Assembly: GCA_009763385.1 (NCBI GenBank) | Contig: CM019830.1 | Coordinates: forward strand, 96,722,649 to 96,786,648 | Reading direction: 5' to 3' | DNA: 64,000 nt | DNA from: Coix lacryma-jobi var. lacryma-jobi | Taxonomy: Eukaryota; Streptophyta; Magnoliopsida; Poales; Poaceae | Shown here: positions 44,974-55,172 of the stretch, piece after piece | Layout of the letters: the number at the start of each line of letters is the position of its first letter | How positions within the stretch are numbered: position 1 is the first letter of the stretch | Notes under the pieces: generated by a model | The model's input: the letters and a program-made list of their open reading frames with translations, nothing else | What the model was told of the DNA's origin: nothing | Database searches by the model: none | Translations under genes and position numbers: made by a program

Positions 44974-46711
44974 GGTATGGATTTACTTTTTTTTAATTTT
45001 TCCCTTCAAATTTCCCTTTTTCAAATAAATAACATATGTCATGCATGTAACTAAAAAAAATTAAAAAAAAATCACCAGTTATCATTAGTTATATGCACAG
45101 GTATATGTTAACTTAGCCAAAATAATAAAATATCATAATAGGATAGTTTCCCTTTTTCACAACATTAGATAGTTCCCTTTTTAATAAAATGAGAACAAGA
45201 GCTCCAACCGAGAAAGATGAAGACCCTTCACCAAGCAAGAAGCCAGCTTGGGGAGATCCTCGCGCCAATAAGGTATGTTTCAACCTCACTCTTTACGTTC
45301 GGTTCTTAAATTCTATATCTTTTGAATGTTATATGCTTGCCAAAGTAATTATGCCATGAATAAAATTGATGAAATCTGCTTAAACAAGTTGAAACCAGAA
45401 TAAGATTTGAAATATGTCATGCAAATGCTATTGTTATGGTTTGAATGACTTGAATGACTGGTCTTATCTAAGTTGTAGCTTTTGTGGGTCGCACATGCTT
45501 TAACTGAAATCATGCTTAGTGAATAAAGTTAGTAAGAAATGGAGTAATTCTTTAAACTTGCTAAAGTGAAATTAGGACCTAATCTGGAGAATTTCTTTTA
45601 AAAATCATGAAAACCTTGCTAAAAGTTCCTCCTGGATTTTATCACATCCCACCACTAGCCAAATATTTGTTAGTCAAAACCACAAAGAGCTTTGTCTGTG
45701 TTGAGTTTTGTTAGACCTCATAGATCTTAGTAGAGAAGCTTATCATATCTTTTGATCAAGATACACACACCCACCATATTGCTTACTATCCACTTTGGAA
45801 GTTTGCAACCACCAAATAAATTGCTCATTCTCTACACTGGAGATATGCAATACCTTGCCAAACGTCTCATTGCTAGCCTTATGCTATTCCTACACTGGGA
45901 ATAAGCATTTCTCTCCCTTTCCCTACTCATTTCAAAAATCCTTTCCTATAGATAATCTGGGGAAATCTAGAGCTAAAAAAAGAGAGATATATAAAAAAAC
46001 AAAAAAAGGTGAGCAAAGTAGCTCAAGACAGGACTATGTCCTAAAAAAAGTGAGCAAAGTAGCTCAAGAGAGGACTATGTCCTAAGAAAAGGTGAGGACA
46101 CATATTTTTGTCTACTCACTATGTATCCAAAAAAAAAGAGAGAGAGAATTATCATTAGCTCTAGACCCCAGAAATTAACTAGGAAGGATTATGAAATATC
46201 TCTCTATACACTTCCACATAACCACACATGCACATCTTGATCAATTTTTATGATTTGTTGCTCCTTATGATCTGAGTGTCTAGCTTAGCAATAAACATTA
46301 GGAAATTTGCTCATGATTCTTAGCCTACCTATAACTCCACATATCGTTCTTTAGAAATAGGAGAGGCTACATTTTGGCCTAAGTGAGGATTTAAACACCA
46401 TTGAGTGATTGAGTGAATCTTGGAGGACTTAAGCAAGTTGTTATCTTTTGAAAACCTTGAAAAACCTCCAGACAAAATCCTAGGCAAACCTAAGCAAGAT
46501 AAAAGTTTCCTATCTACTGCTTTATTTCACTCTTGCATGTTTGAAGTGAAAAGCTATAAGCCCCACATTGCTATGATTAATGATATATACTAAGTTATTT
46601 CTCACTATACAATATGCACTTGTATACATCTTAAGTTGCTATATATTTCATGCTCAATGCTTAAACCGCATTGTTGCTCGAGGACGAGCAACAGGTTAGC
46701 TTGGGGGAGCT
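44974..46711 (+). other. Athila element 2 3' untranslated region with hairpin and polypurine tract
   Basis: No pol or ORF2 homology is visible. A short open frame starting MRTRAPTEKDEDPS (from 45189) ends near a consensus-like 5' splice site AAG|GTATGT (about 45270), which could be chance. A 27-nt phrase ending GGACTATGTCC is repeated near 46010-46040 and 46043-46083. At the end lie a hairpin GTTGCTCG-AGGA-CGAGCAAC (46673-46692) and the polypurine tract AGCTTGGGGGAGCT (46699-46711). Confidence 0.65.
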
Positions 46712-48732
46712 TGTTGATGGTCCTTAAACACCTGTTTTACCATCAACACTTTACCCAAAAATTCACCAAAAAGGCATGAAATGTAGTCAAATAGGTTTCA
46801 AACTAACCGAATTCCACATGTCCATAGATTTTGATTTGAATGCAGGATTTGGACCAAATTTGGAGCATGGACCCACCAGAGGCCGAGACCACTCACCAGA
46901 GCCCATTTGGGCCCTAGTGGGGTGGCGCCCGCCACCCCTAGGTGGCGCCCGCCACCCCTAGGTGGCGCCCGCCACATGGAGAGGCCCAAACTTCCCCCCT
47001 TGCCACGTCACTGATTCGTGTGACCACCCTAGGGCTAAATCTTGGCCCTTGGTCACTAGGTCAGGTGCATCGGAGGGCTCAGGAGGGAAGTGGCGTGGAT
47101 CATGACCGAATGACGGTTATCTGGACATGCAACCGACCTTGGAACTGCCTCTGTGGAGCTCCTGGATGCCGTTGAAACGATGACGGTGCATCCAACGGTG
47201 AGGGGGGTGGCGGCTGCCACCTAGGGCTGGCGCCCGCCACTAGGGTTTGCCCTAGGTCGGTTGGCTGCCCCCTATAAGTACCCCCCTCACTCCACAAGGC
47301 TATAAATACCCCCTGGTGGCACCACTTCATTTCAAGCAAGAAAGCAAGGAAGAGAGGAAAGCAAGCAAGGCAAGAGAAGCTAGAAAAGCAAGTGAGAGCT
47401 CAGAGAGCTTAGGCAAGTAGGTTAGCTAGTAGAGAGAGTATAGCTCTAGTGCCCTCGCTACAGCGCGACTCTTAGTTTAGCACAGCTCAGCCCTGACCAG
47501 TGGTATAGTAGCGTAGAGCTTGCTAGGAGAGAAGCGCGTGCGAGTGACTGGCATCGGAGGTCGGTTGATTTCCCGATGTCTCTAGTCTGGTTTGCTCTCT
47601 TGTATCTCAGGTACATTTATCTTCTAGTATTACTTTAGTATTCCTTTCAGTATTACTTTCAGTACTACTCTATCAAGTGCCTTGAGTGTGACCTAGCTAT
47701 CCTACAGTTCAATTCACTTAGTCATATTAGTTAATCTCTAGTGTGCTTAGTGATTGATCTTTGCCAATAGCTTGCTTAGTTAGTTTAGTGTTTCTCTTAT
47801 TAACTCAAGTATTTGTTCTGACGTCCGCAAGGGTGTCTCTATTCAAAGCTAGGGTAGAGATAGTTAGAATATAATTAAGCGTGGTGCTTAGTTATAGACT
47901 TACCTTCAGATACGGCTGGACTCCCGGATAGCTGTGGTAGCAAGCAGGTGGTGACAGCCCTGTGCGCCTTCAATTCCACCACGTAGTTGGCCCAGTTTAA
48001 CAGTAAGGCTCGTTGTGCTAGCGTTCAACCTAAGTCAGTGGTAAAGGCTAGTACGCCTCGGTACTTGACAAGATAGGAATAAAACTATACTTAACTTGGT
48101 TGCTTTATTGGCATTTGCCTATCCTGCTTCATAGTTATCTTGCTTCGTAGTTATCTTGCTTCGTAGTTATCTAGGAGTAGTTAGTAGTTATTAGTTAGTT
48201 ACCCTTAGTTACCCCCCTATCTATATTGTTTTCCACCTTACCTCATCATCCATTTCATCCTTACCTATCCACCCATATATTCTTTCTAGCCTTTCATCTT
48301 CTCTCTTCTCCTCTCCCCTTTTCCCTTTTCTCTTTTCTTCGACTCTCATCGCCTCCTTGACTCGACTCATACACCACCCTAGCCTTCCCTTGGGATCAAA
48401 TAAATCGACACCTGGTACTCCCAGGCGAAGTGCTACTATGATAGTTCTGTGCGCTTGCAGAATCTCCTCTAGGTAGATTGCAATCTCTCTAGCTAGCTCC
48501 TACTAGTGTCGGGATTGACAACCCCATTTGACATTAGTAGATGGCTGCTTTAGCTTCACTCCTTTAGGTATAGTGACCGGACTTGCTACAAGTACTTCTG
48601 ACGCCGTTGCCGGGAATAGATTCCATAGTCTACTCCTAGTAACAACGTTAGCAAGTGTCAACAAGCTTTTCTGGGCCGTTACCAGGGATAGTTGCCTAGC
48701 TCTATCTTTAGTGAAGCTAAGAACTACCAACA
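46712..48732 (+). repeat. Athila element 2 3' LTR
   Basis: About 2.02 kb, very similar to the 5' LTR. It is longer because of an extra copy of the GGTGGCGCCCGCCACCCCTA unit near 46921-46975 and a short duplication near 47637-47660. TATA box at 47301-47308. Primer-site-like sequences at 48599-48616 and 48672-48689. The end at 48732 is fixed by the target duplication that follows. Confidence 0.92.
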
Positions 48733-48737
48733 TATAG

Positions 48738-49393
48738 GAGGCAATTATGAGCTATCAAGTATAAGCACCATGCTTACACTATCCAACTACTCTAACTCTA
48801 GAGCGACTAGAACTAAAGTACTCAAAAGAGAGTCATAAACCTTAAGAATAATAAGAATAATAGCTCAAACTTAAATATAGACGTTGATTACCGAAACAAT
48901 CATTGAAGCAAGTTGACGAAGAACTTGAATCCACAGGTACAAGATGAAGAAGTTGATCCGACAAGCCGAAGTTCCTTCTTGATCTCTTCCTCTCTCTCTC
49001 TCTCTGTCTTCTAGTTCTAGTATAAGACTAGGTTCTAATCCTATCTAGACGGGTATCTAGTCTTCTACTTGAAAGCTAACTCCTGAAGTCTTTTCTGGGA
49101 TTTCTAAATGAAGCGTAACCTTCTGAAGAGGGACCTTCTGTCTGGCCTGGGGCCTGGGGGCCTGTTTATATAGCCCTGAGGGATCAACCGCGACAGTTAG
49201 ATGAAACCGACTTCACGTAGGGTTGAGATTGATCCTCAAAGGCGGTAGAGGAAGATTCCAGAAGGGGGAGGCCGGCGGCACCCTGGGGGGACTGACCGGT
49301 TGGACCCACAGACCGGTCGGTCCCACCTGGAGGTGGCTCGGGGTGCCCTGCCTCCTGGTGTCTTCAGGTGTCCTCTAGAGTCTTCTGGAAGAT
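48738..49393 (-). repeat. Old Athila-like LTR, second part
   Basis: This is the continuation of 40541-40936 after the element 2 insertion. A minus-strand TATA-like sequence (CTATATAAAC) is at about 49172-49163, and GACCGGT palindromes lie near 49300-49320. It is cut off at the hairpin element starting at 49394. Confidence 0.55.
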
Positions 49394-49514
49394 CATAGTT
49401 CTCAAGGCGTCGCCTAGGCGTCTAGGCGCTCCGCCATCGCCTTGCTAAATAGGCGCCTAGGCGTTTAGGCAGTGCTACACTGCCCTCCCTCACCTAGGCG
49501 CCTGAAGAACTATG
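49394..49514. repeat. Short hairpin repeat with GGCGCCTAGGCG core
   Basis: The 121-bp sequence begins CATAGTTCTCAAGGCG and ends CGCCTGAAGAACTATG, imperfect inverted termini, with several copies of CGCCTAGGCG between. It looks like a small foldback or MITE-type repeat. No target duplication can be identified. Confidence 0.6.
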
Positions 49515-49581
49515 GCAAAAGATACATATTGTGTTTGACTAGATGAATCAAAACTTAAATATAAAGTTGGTTGTCTTTTAC

Positions 49582-49631
49582 CTTAATAGCATATGCATGG
49601 TGAATCGCATTGAAGCGGCGAACATGAGGTC
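49582..49631 (-). CDS. Possible exon of an unidentified host gene
   Basis: Minus strand. The block is bounded by a 3' splice site (CAACAAG|GA) and a 5' splice site (TTAAG|GTAAAA). It is 50 nt and open in the phase continued from the next block upstream; another open frame through it also exists. It is listed only because it lies in series with the exon-like blocks at 49782-49826 and 49975-50082. I do not recognise the protein. Chance splice-like sequences are a real alternative. Confidence 0.25.
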
Positions 49632-49781
49632 CTTGTTGTATGTGAATATTTTAAGTTAAAGTCACCTGTAATGAGAGTTTATCTTGGAGAAAATGTAACT
49701 ACTTTATGTCTGTACAAAATCATGGAATGCAAAAGGAAGTATGATAGAAGGCATTATTGTTAAGAGATTTCAGTAATGTAC

Positions 49782-49826
49782 CTGAGTCATCCGTTTTTGC
49801 CGAGCTCCTTCAAAGTGCTTCTTGCG
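49782..49826 (-). CDS. Possible exon of an unidentified host gene
   Basis: Minus strand, 45 nt, 15 codons in phase 0 (starts RKKHFEGARQ), bounded by CCTAAG| on the acceptor side and ACTCAG|GTACAT on the donor side. The phase agrees with the 108-nt block at 49975-50082. The residues are charged and helical. No family is recognised. Confidence 0.35.
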
Positions 49827-49974
49827 CTTAGGAATGCAAAAAAGAAATGAGTAATAAGGTGTATGATTATAATTTAACTGGACTCTGATGTATTTTTTAG
49901 TATGAAAGGAAATATCTCAGCAAAAATAAATATTTGTTAACAGATTATATTTGATGGCTAGGAATTCTTATTAC

Positions 49975-50082
49975 CTCTGAATTGATCATGTATGCTTTCA
50001 CAGCTTCTTCACTGTCATGAAAGGTTTCATCCACCAGCAGGGCTTCAACGATTTGACGTTGACATGTCAAGAGGCAAGAACC
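49975..50082 (-). CDS. Possible exon of an unidentified host gene
   Basis: Minus strand, 108 nt, 36 codons in phase 0. It follows a pyrimidine-rich acceptor (TGTGCTCTTCAG|G) and ends in a good donor (TCAGAG|GTAATAAG). The translation contains RQIVEALLVDETFHDSEEAV, which has the composition of a folded, acidic helical protein and not of a retroelement. I do not recognise the gene. Upstream in the gene direction lies a poly-C tract (plus-strand G run 50111-50131), possibly intronic. Together with the two blocks downstream it suggests a gene or captured gene fragment whose remainder is lost to retroelement insertions. Confidence 0.4.
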
Positions 50083-51665
50083 CTGAAGAGCACAGGTGGG
50101 TGTGTGTGTTGGGGGGGGGGGGGGGGGGGGGTCTAGAGAAGTCTTGGTAACTAGAATTTTGATCAGATCCTTGCAGCACAACAACAATCCTAGAATAAAA
50201 GAAACTGATGTAAATCAAGTTTAATCCTTACTGCAAAAAATTGTACTCAAGATCAAATGTTACAGCGCTCAGGTCTATAACCAGGAGTGATGTTCACTAC
50301 ATGTATTAGAGCATTGATATTTTTAGCATGTTACTATGTAGTCCATACATTATCATATCGGATACACAAGAAGAGATTTTACATAAATGCCTATATCTTA
50401 AAATTATATAATATAATAATATCTCGTCGCTGAAATAAGACAAAAAATTGCCATCACTGAAAAAGATTGGCCATATTTTGCACCCAGTAATTATGGCTTA
50501 TTTCCAACAGTATTGAACATAGAAAACATGTGCGTTGGTCACTAATGCAAGATTATATGAGCTATCAGCTATGTAAAATAAAATAATTAAACTGTAAAGA
50601 ACATAAAGTTTTGCTACTTTACATGGAAAATGAAAGAAGTCTACGTCTGTACCTCATGATTAAAAATTAACCTATGATTATAAAATAATTATCTATTAAA
50701 ATCACATCTACAATTAAATTGGGTTAATGGTTTTCTTCCATTTTCTATCAACATAAACTAGAGTAGAACACGAGATTGTAAAACAGGTTGGATGTACAGT
50801 GACATGTTCAGTCACGAACTCAAAAAGTAAAACCGCTCAAGAATTTAATATGCAGAAATATTTGGCATGCAAATTGTTAAAACAAAATAATGTTGCCGCG
50901 GGGCACTACATCTGGAATGTTCAAGATCCAATTTTTATCAAAACAGCAGAGCATGGGCTGGGAAGAGGATGATGAACTCACATGGATCTGAGGAAACAGG
51001 ATGATGAGTTCGACGTGTTGTAGCAATCTTTGCAGGAGTGGATGGATTAACATTATGTCGTAGCCATGAAGATCTCGTCCAGATTGATGGTGCTATTGTT
51101 CTGCAGTCACACCTGGGAATAATCCCTCTCGGTCGCTGGTGCCGGTGTTCCGCCATTGCACGGAGCTGCATCTCCGCTGCTCGGACCATGTTGTCGCCAT
51201 CTGGGGCCTAGGAGGAAGATCGATCCCGTACCAGCGATTGCCTCCATGACTAACGAGCCCTCGCGGTATAGATCAGAAAAACTATGCAGAGGTGGGATCT
51301 GGCCATGTGGGTGGAGTCGTGGGGTATTTGGTTTTCCTCTGTTTTCTCTTTCAATAATGGCAGTTGTTCGGTACGGTGGTGTTGTCGATTCCGGCGATGC
51401 AACCTTCTCCGACCGACCCCTCCCTTATCCGAGTTCTTGGAGCCGGCTTGAACCTCAATTCAGCCACATATCCAAGCTTGCGGTCTGCTTGGTCCGGCGC
51501 CTCGACCCCGACTGCGGCTGAGCCGGCGGCGAGCTAGTTTCTGCCCCGTATCCCGAGCTTGCGGCCAGCTCGGATCGGCGCCTCGTCCGCGGCGTGACTG
51601 CGGGGGTCAGAGGCGCCCAGCGTAGATCCGCTGGTGGATCTCCCATGGCCGGGGCGCCCGCGTCC
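50083..51665. other. Low-copy-looking sequence around possible exons
   Basis: 50190-50930 is A/T-rich without ORFs, intron- or spacer-like. From about 50930 to 51665 the sequence becomes GC-rich. No LTR or transposon termini are seen. A plus-strand ATG at 51358 in a good context (AATAATGGCA) opens a 54-codon frame. A minus-strand block 51172-51115 has splice-like borders. None is strong enough to annotate as a gene. Confidence 0.4.
50111..50131. repeat. Homopolymer run of 21 G next to (TG)n
   Basis: A run of 21 G directly follows a short TG repeat (50095-50109). It may be partly an assembly artefact, as long G runs are error-prone. Confidence 0.85.
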
Positions 51666-51668
51666 GCG

Positions 51669-51854
51669 CTGTTCCATCCCGGGTCCCGAGCCGACGACAT
51701 CACCGCCAAAGGAGCGCTGCGCAGTGTCGATCGAGTCATCGTCGAGATGGAGCGCAACTTGCTGCTCCATCCCGGCCTCCGAGCTGACGACATCACCGCC
51801 GAAGGAGCGCTGTGCAGCATCGATCCAGTCCTCGTCGAGCCGGAGCGCACAACT
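51669..51854 (+). repeat. 93-bp tandem duplication, 31 codons per unit
   Basis: Two adjacent copies, 51669-51761 and 51762-51854, differ at a modest number of positions and keep all codons in register in the plus frame. That frame (51594-51875) carries the repeated phrase RADDITA(K/E)GAL twice. Because the unit is a multiple of three and both copies stay open, it may have been coding. Protein unrecognised. Confidence 0.6.
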
Positions 51855-51888
51855 TCCCCAATATCTGAAATCTGAGTGCCAAACTCAC

Positions 51889-51975
51889 CTGCGAGGCCGT
51901 CCGGCGCCGAAGCAGGAGATCCACCACGCGTCCTACTGCGTCGCGAAGCTCTGAGCGCTCTAGCTGCTGCTTCAT
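51889..51975 (-). CDS. Possible first exon of an unidentified gene
   Basis: Minus strand. ATG at 51975-51973 opens 29 codons (MKQQLERSELRDAVGR...) to GCCTCGCAG|GTGAGT, a consensus 5' splice site, in phase 0. Leucine-rich and charged, likely helical. The Sirevirus B target duplication begins one base upstream of the ATG, so if real, the element sits in the 5' leader. Opposite-strand coding of the same region cannot be excluded. Confidence 0.25.
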
Positions 51976-51981
51976 CCCGCC

Positions 51982-54158
51982 TGAAAGGTCCAAATTGGCT
52001 AGAGAGGGGGTGAATAGCCTAATTAAAACTTTACAAAATTACTTAGCCAAACACTATTAGTATAACAAATGACGAAGCTTTTTGCGCTAGCCTAATAGTG
52101 TGTTGCAAGCCACCTATCCAACAATTCTACCTAATACTTCTATGTCACACAATTAACTAGAGCTAATAACAAATGCGGAATAAAACAATCTAGCTCTAGC
52201 ACAAATATGACATACCAAGAATGTATATAAAACAAGTGTGTGAACAAGATATTCTAAGAAAACTAAACACACCTCACTAATCAAGGTATATGACAAGAGA
52301 TAGAATCTTCAAGAGAGAATAGCTCAAAGTGAATATACAAAGTAAATAAGGTAGATAGAAGTGGTTTCACCGAACCTTCAGGATCGTCTAGTAGATAGCC
52401 AATCACCTGTGAAATCCACACGTGATGCCAATCACCAAGATTGCGAATATGAAGACCAATCACCAAGATGAATGCGCAATTGCAATAAGCACATGGGACA
52501 CCAAGATTTATCCTGAGGTTCACGTGCTTGCCGGCACGCTACTCCCCGTTGTCTCGACCAACACTAGGTGACCCGGTGGCCAATTGGCGCAAAGCCAAGC
52601 TCACAAAGAGCGCCACAAGAATCTACCGCTAGTGAGGTAGCTCAATGACACGAGCAATCCACTAAGTATGCCTCTTGCCGCTCCGGCGAGGTGAGGCTCT
52701 AAAACCTCTCACAATCACGATCGGTGGTGGCCAAGAACAAACTCCTTCTCTTGCCAACAACACCACAACGCCTCCAAGCCATCTAGGCACTGGCAAATGC
52801 CAAGAGTAACAAGAGAACTCAATGCCGATGCGAAGAACTAGTGCCACTAGATTGAACTCTTTCAAATCACGCACTAGAACACTCAATCTCACTTGGTTTG
52901 ATCAAATCAACTTGGGAGATGAGTTGGGAGGCTTGCCAAGACTCACTAGAATGCTTAGGAATCAAAATGTGCAAGAGTAAAGCCAAGTGAGCCGGCCAAG
53001 CCACTTATATAGGCCACACAAAACGGCCTAGCCGTTGGGCTGAAATCGCGACCATCGGACGCTCCGACGTGCGACCATCGGATGCTCTAGATGGAGCCAC
53101 GTGTCTCCCTGATATGAAAACAGGCCGCCCGATCCCAACGGTCATATCCCTTCGCACCTCGGTTAAAGTGATATCGGACGCGCCGATGCCAAGCATCGGA
53201 CGCTCCGATGCCACTGATCATTTCAGCACAAACCAGCGCCACATCGGATGCGCCGGCACCATCACATCGGACGCTCAACCCCTGCGTCCGATGACACAAC
53301 AGAAAGGTTCCAGAAAGGGTCAAATCACATCGGACGCGTGCGATGGATTGGCCTCGGACGTAGCCCAGCGTCCGATGCTTCCTGGAAAGCACGCTCGCGC
53401 CACGTCACCTGCATCGGACTCTGCAACAGTGATTCCTCAGCGTCCGTTGCCAGCGTCCGATGCACCTTGAACTTCTGACAGAAACTAGGGTTAACCATCG
53501 GACGCTCAGCCCAGTGTCCGATGCTCCTTGGACCAGCGTCCGAAGCTCCCTGAGCTCAACACTTCGCTTCCGAAAACCGCTGAATCCTGCCTCGCAAGCT
53601 CGGCAGGAGGGAGAAGGACTATACACTAGTCTCTCTCACTTCTCCACAACTCCTTAACACCCCTTTATCCCAAAAGTGCCAACACCACCAAGTCTACATC
53701 ATCATATGCAAGTGTGTTAGTATTTTGCAAAGCATTTACCAAAGGGGTTTTGTTAGTCACTCACTAGGTCTATAGTATCGATATGTTAGAGAACACCTAG
53801 TGTCACTTGAACACCGCATAAGCCATGAATAATCTCCTCTTAATAGTACAGCTATGTATCCTAAATGTGATCACACTCGCTAAGTGTCTTGATCACTAAA
53901 GCAAAGAGCCCAATAGGTTATACCTTTTGTCTTTGGGCCTCTTTGTTCCATCTCTTCTCTTCTCCTCGCGATTCACCAAAGGTCGAGCACTTGATCACTG
54001 GAGAGCTTGTGGCCATCACCATCCTCCATGGTTGCCACCTTGCTAGCTCCACCAATTGGCTTGGTCACAATCCTTTCTTATAAGCTACACACATGCTTAA
54101 CAATAGGTTTAGACCAAATAGGTTTCATCAATTAGCCAAAACCAAACTAGGGCTCTCA
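51982..54158 (-). repeat. Sirevirus B 3' LTR
   Basis: Read on the minus strand from TGAGAGCCC (54158) to CCTTTCA (51982). TATA-type box (TATATAA, minus) at 53011-53005. Palindromes of the CATCGGACGCTCCGATG type (for example 53194-53210) are scattered over about 53055-53540. Confidence 0.93.
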
Positions 54159-55172
54159 ATCTCCCCCTTTTTGGTAATTGATGACAACCTATACAAAGAT
54201 ATGTAATTTAAATTTGAGTAACCATGTTGATAGTATTAGCTCCCCCAACATATGTGCTATATAGTATGGTTCTAGATTTGGCACATATGTATGGATATGA
54301 AATGTGGGTGAGCAATACTACCAATGATGATGCTAAGGCATAAGAATGGACCTTTGAAGCGTGATACCAATCGGAGTGCACATGTTAAACCATCCTTAGC
54401 ATCATTTGTCACTAGACATACACCAAAACTCAAGAACCCCGTGAGATCAAAATAATAGTAAGGCTCTTGAACCACTTAAAAATACAAGTATGTCTAGTTA
54501 TCATCCTATTCATGCTAGTGAGTCATATCATCAATCATGTTCTAACACTAGCATTCACCACATAAGCATGAATATCAAAATAAATAGCTTATGCATTGCA
54601 AGCAAACATATGAATATGCATATTTCAAATGCAACATACATGTTTATGAGCTTGCTCCCCCTATTTGTATGCTCCGATCCCACTTGAAGCACTTGAAGGT
54701 TTACTTAGCATGTCTCTCCCCCTTTGTCAACAATTATCATAAAAGTGGGGCATGTTTTAACGAAAGGAGGCAATCTTTATATGTGGGGATCAAACTAAGT
54801 CAAGTTATGGCTTAATCTAGCTCATGAGCATAGGATATTTAACACGGTTTGCTCTAGAGTAAGCTTCTTCACACATCTTACAATGGTTATCTTACTCACG
54901 TTGGTTAAACACCCGTTGTTCACTTACTAGACCAAACACTAGAGTTACGAGCTCACAAACGAGTTATATGCTACCACTAGATCAAGTCAAACATAGAAGC
55001 AATAGTGGTACTGTATATACATCAAATTCATTTGATTTACCATGAATGAGCCTAAATAAGCAATGTGATGGCTATATGAACTAGATCACAACCTAATAAG
55101 AAAGAATGCACATGCCAAACAATTTCACCTTTGCTTTCTTGGAGGAGAGGCATGTCATAAGTGGGGGTGCAT
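54159..55172 (-). other. Sirevirus B 3' untranslated region with multiplied polypurine tracts
   Basis: GGGGGAG-type tracts (seen as CTCCCCC on the plus strand) lie at 54159-54172, at the LTR, and at 54239-54246, 54654-54661 and 54714-54722. The covarying modules of the A family are not seen here. No ORF. Confidence 0.8.

Larger units (their letters stand above)
40937..48732 (+). mobile_element. Athila-like element 2, complete with two LTRs, non-autonomous
   Basis: A 7.8-kb Ty3/gypsy element with a perfect 5-bp target duplication TATAG (40932-40936 and 48733-48737). LTRs are 40937-42914 and 46712-48732. The primer site TGGCGCCGTTGCCGGGGA is at 42923-42940 and the polypurine tract at 46699-46711. 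The interior encodes only gag-protease; about 1.7 kb between protease and the 3' LTR has neither pol nor the ORF2 found in element 1. Confidence 0.93.

Noticed and set aside
53005..53630. Several 70-130 codon ORFs on both strands
   Set aside because: They lie in the palindrome-rich part of the Sirevirus B LTR and are duplicated in the other LTR at 61559-62147; not genes.
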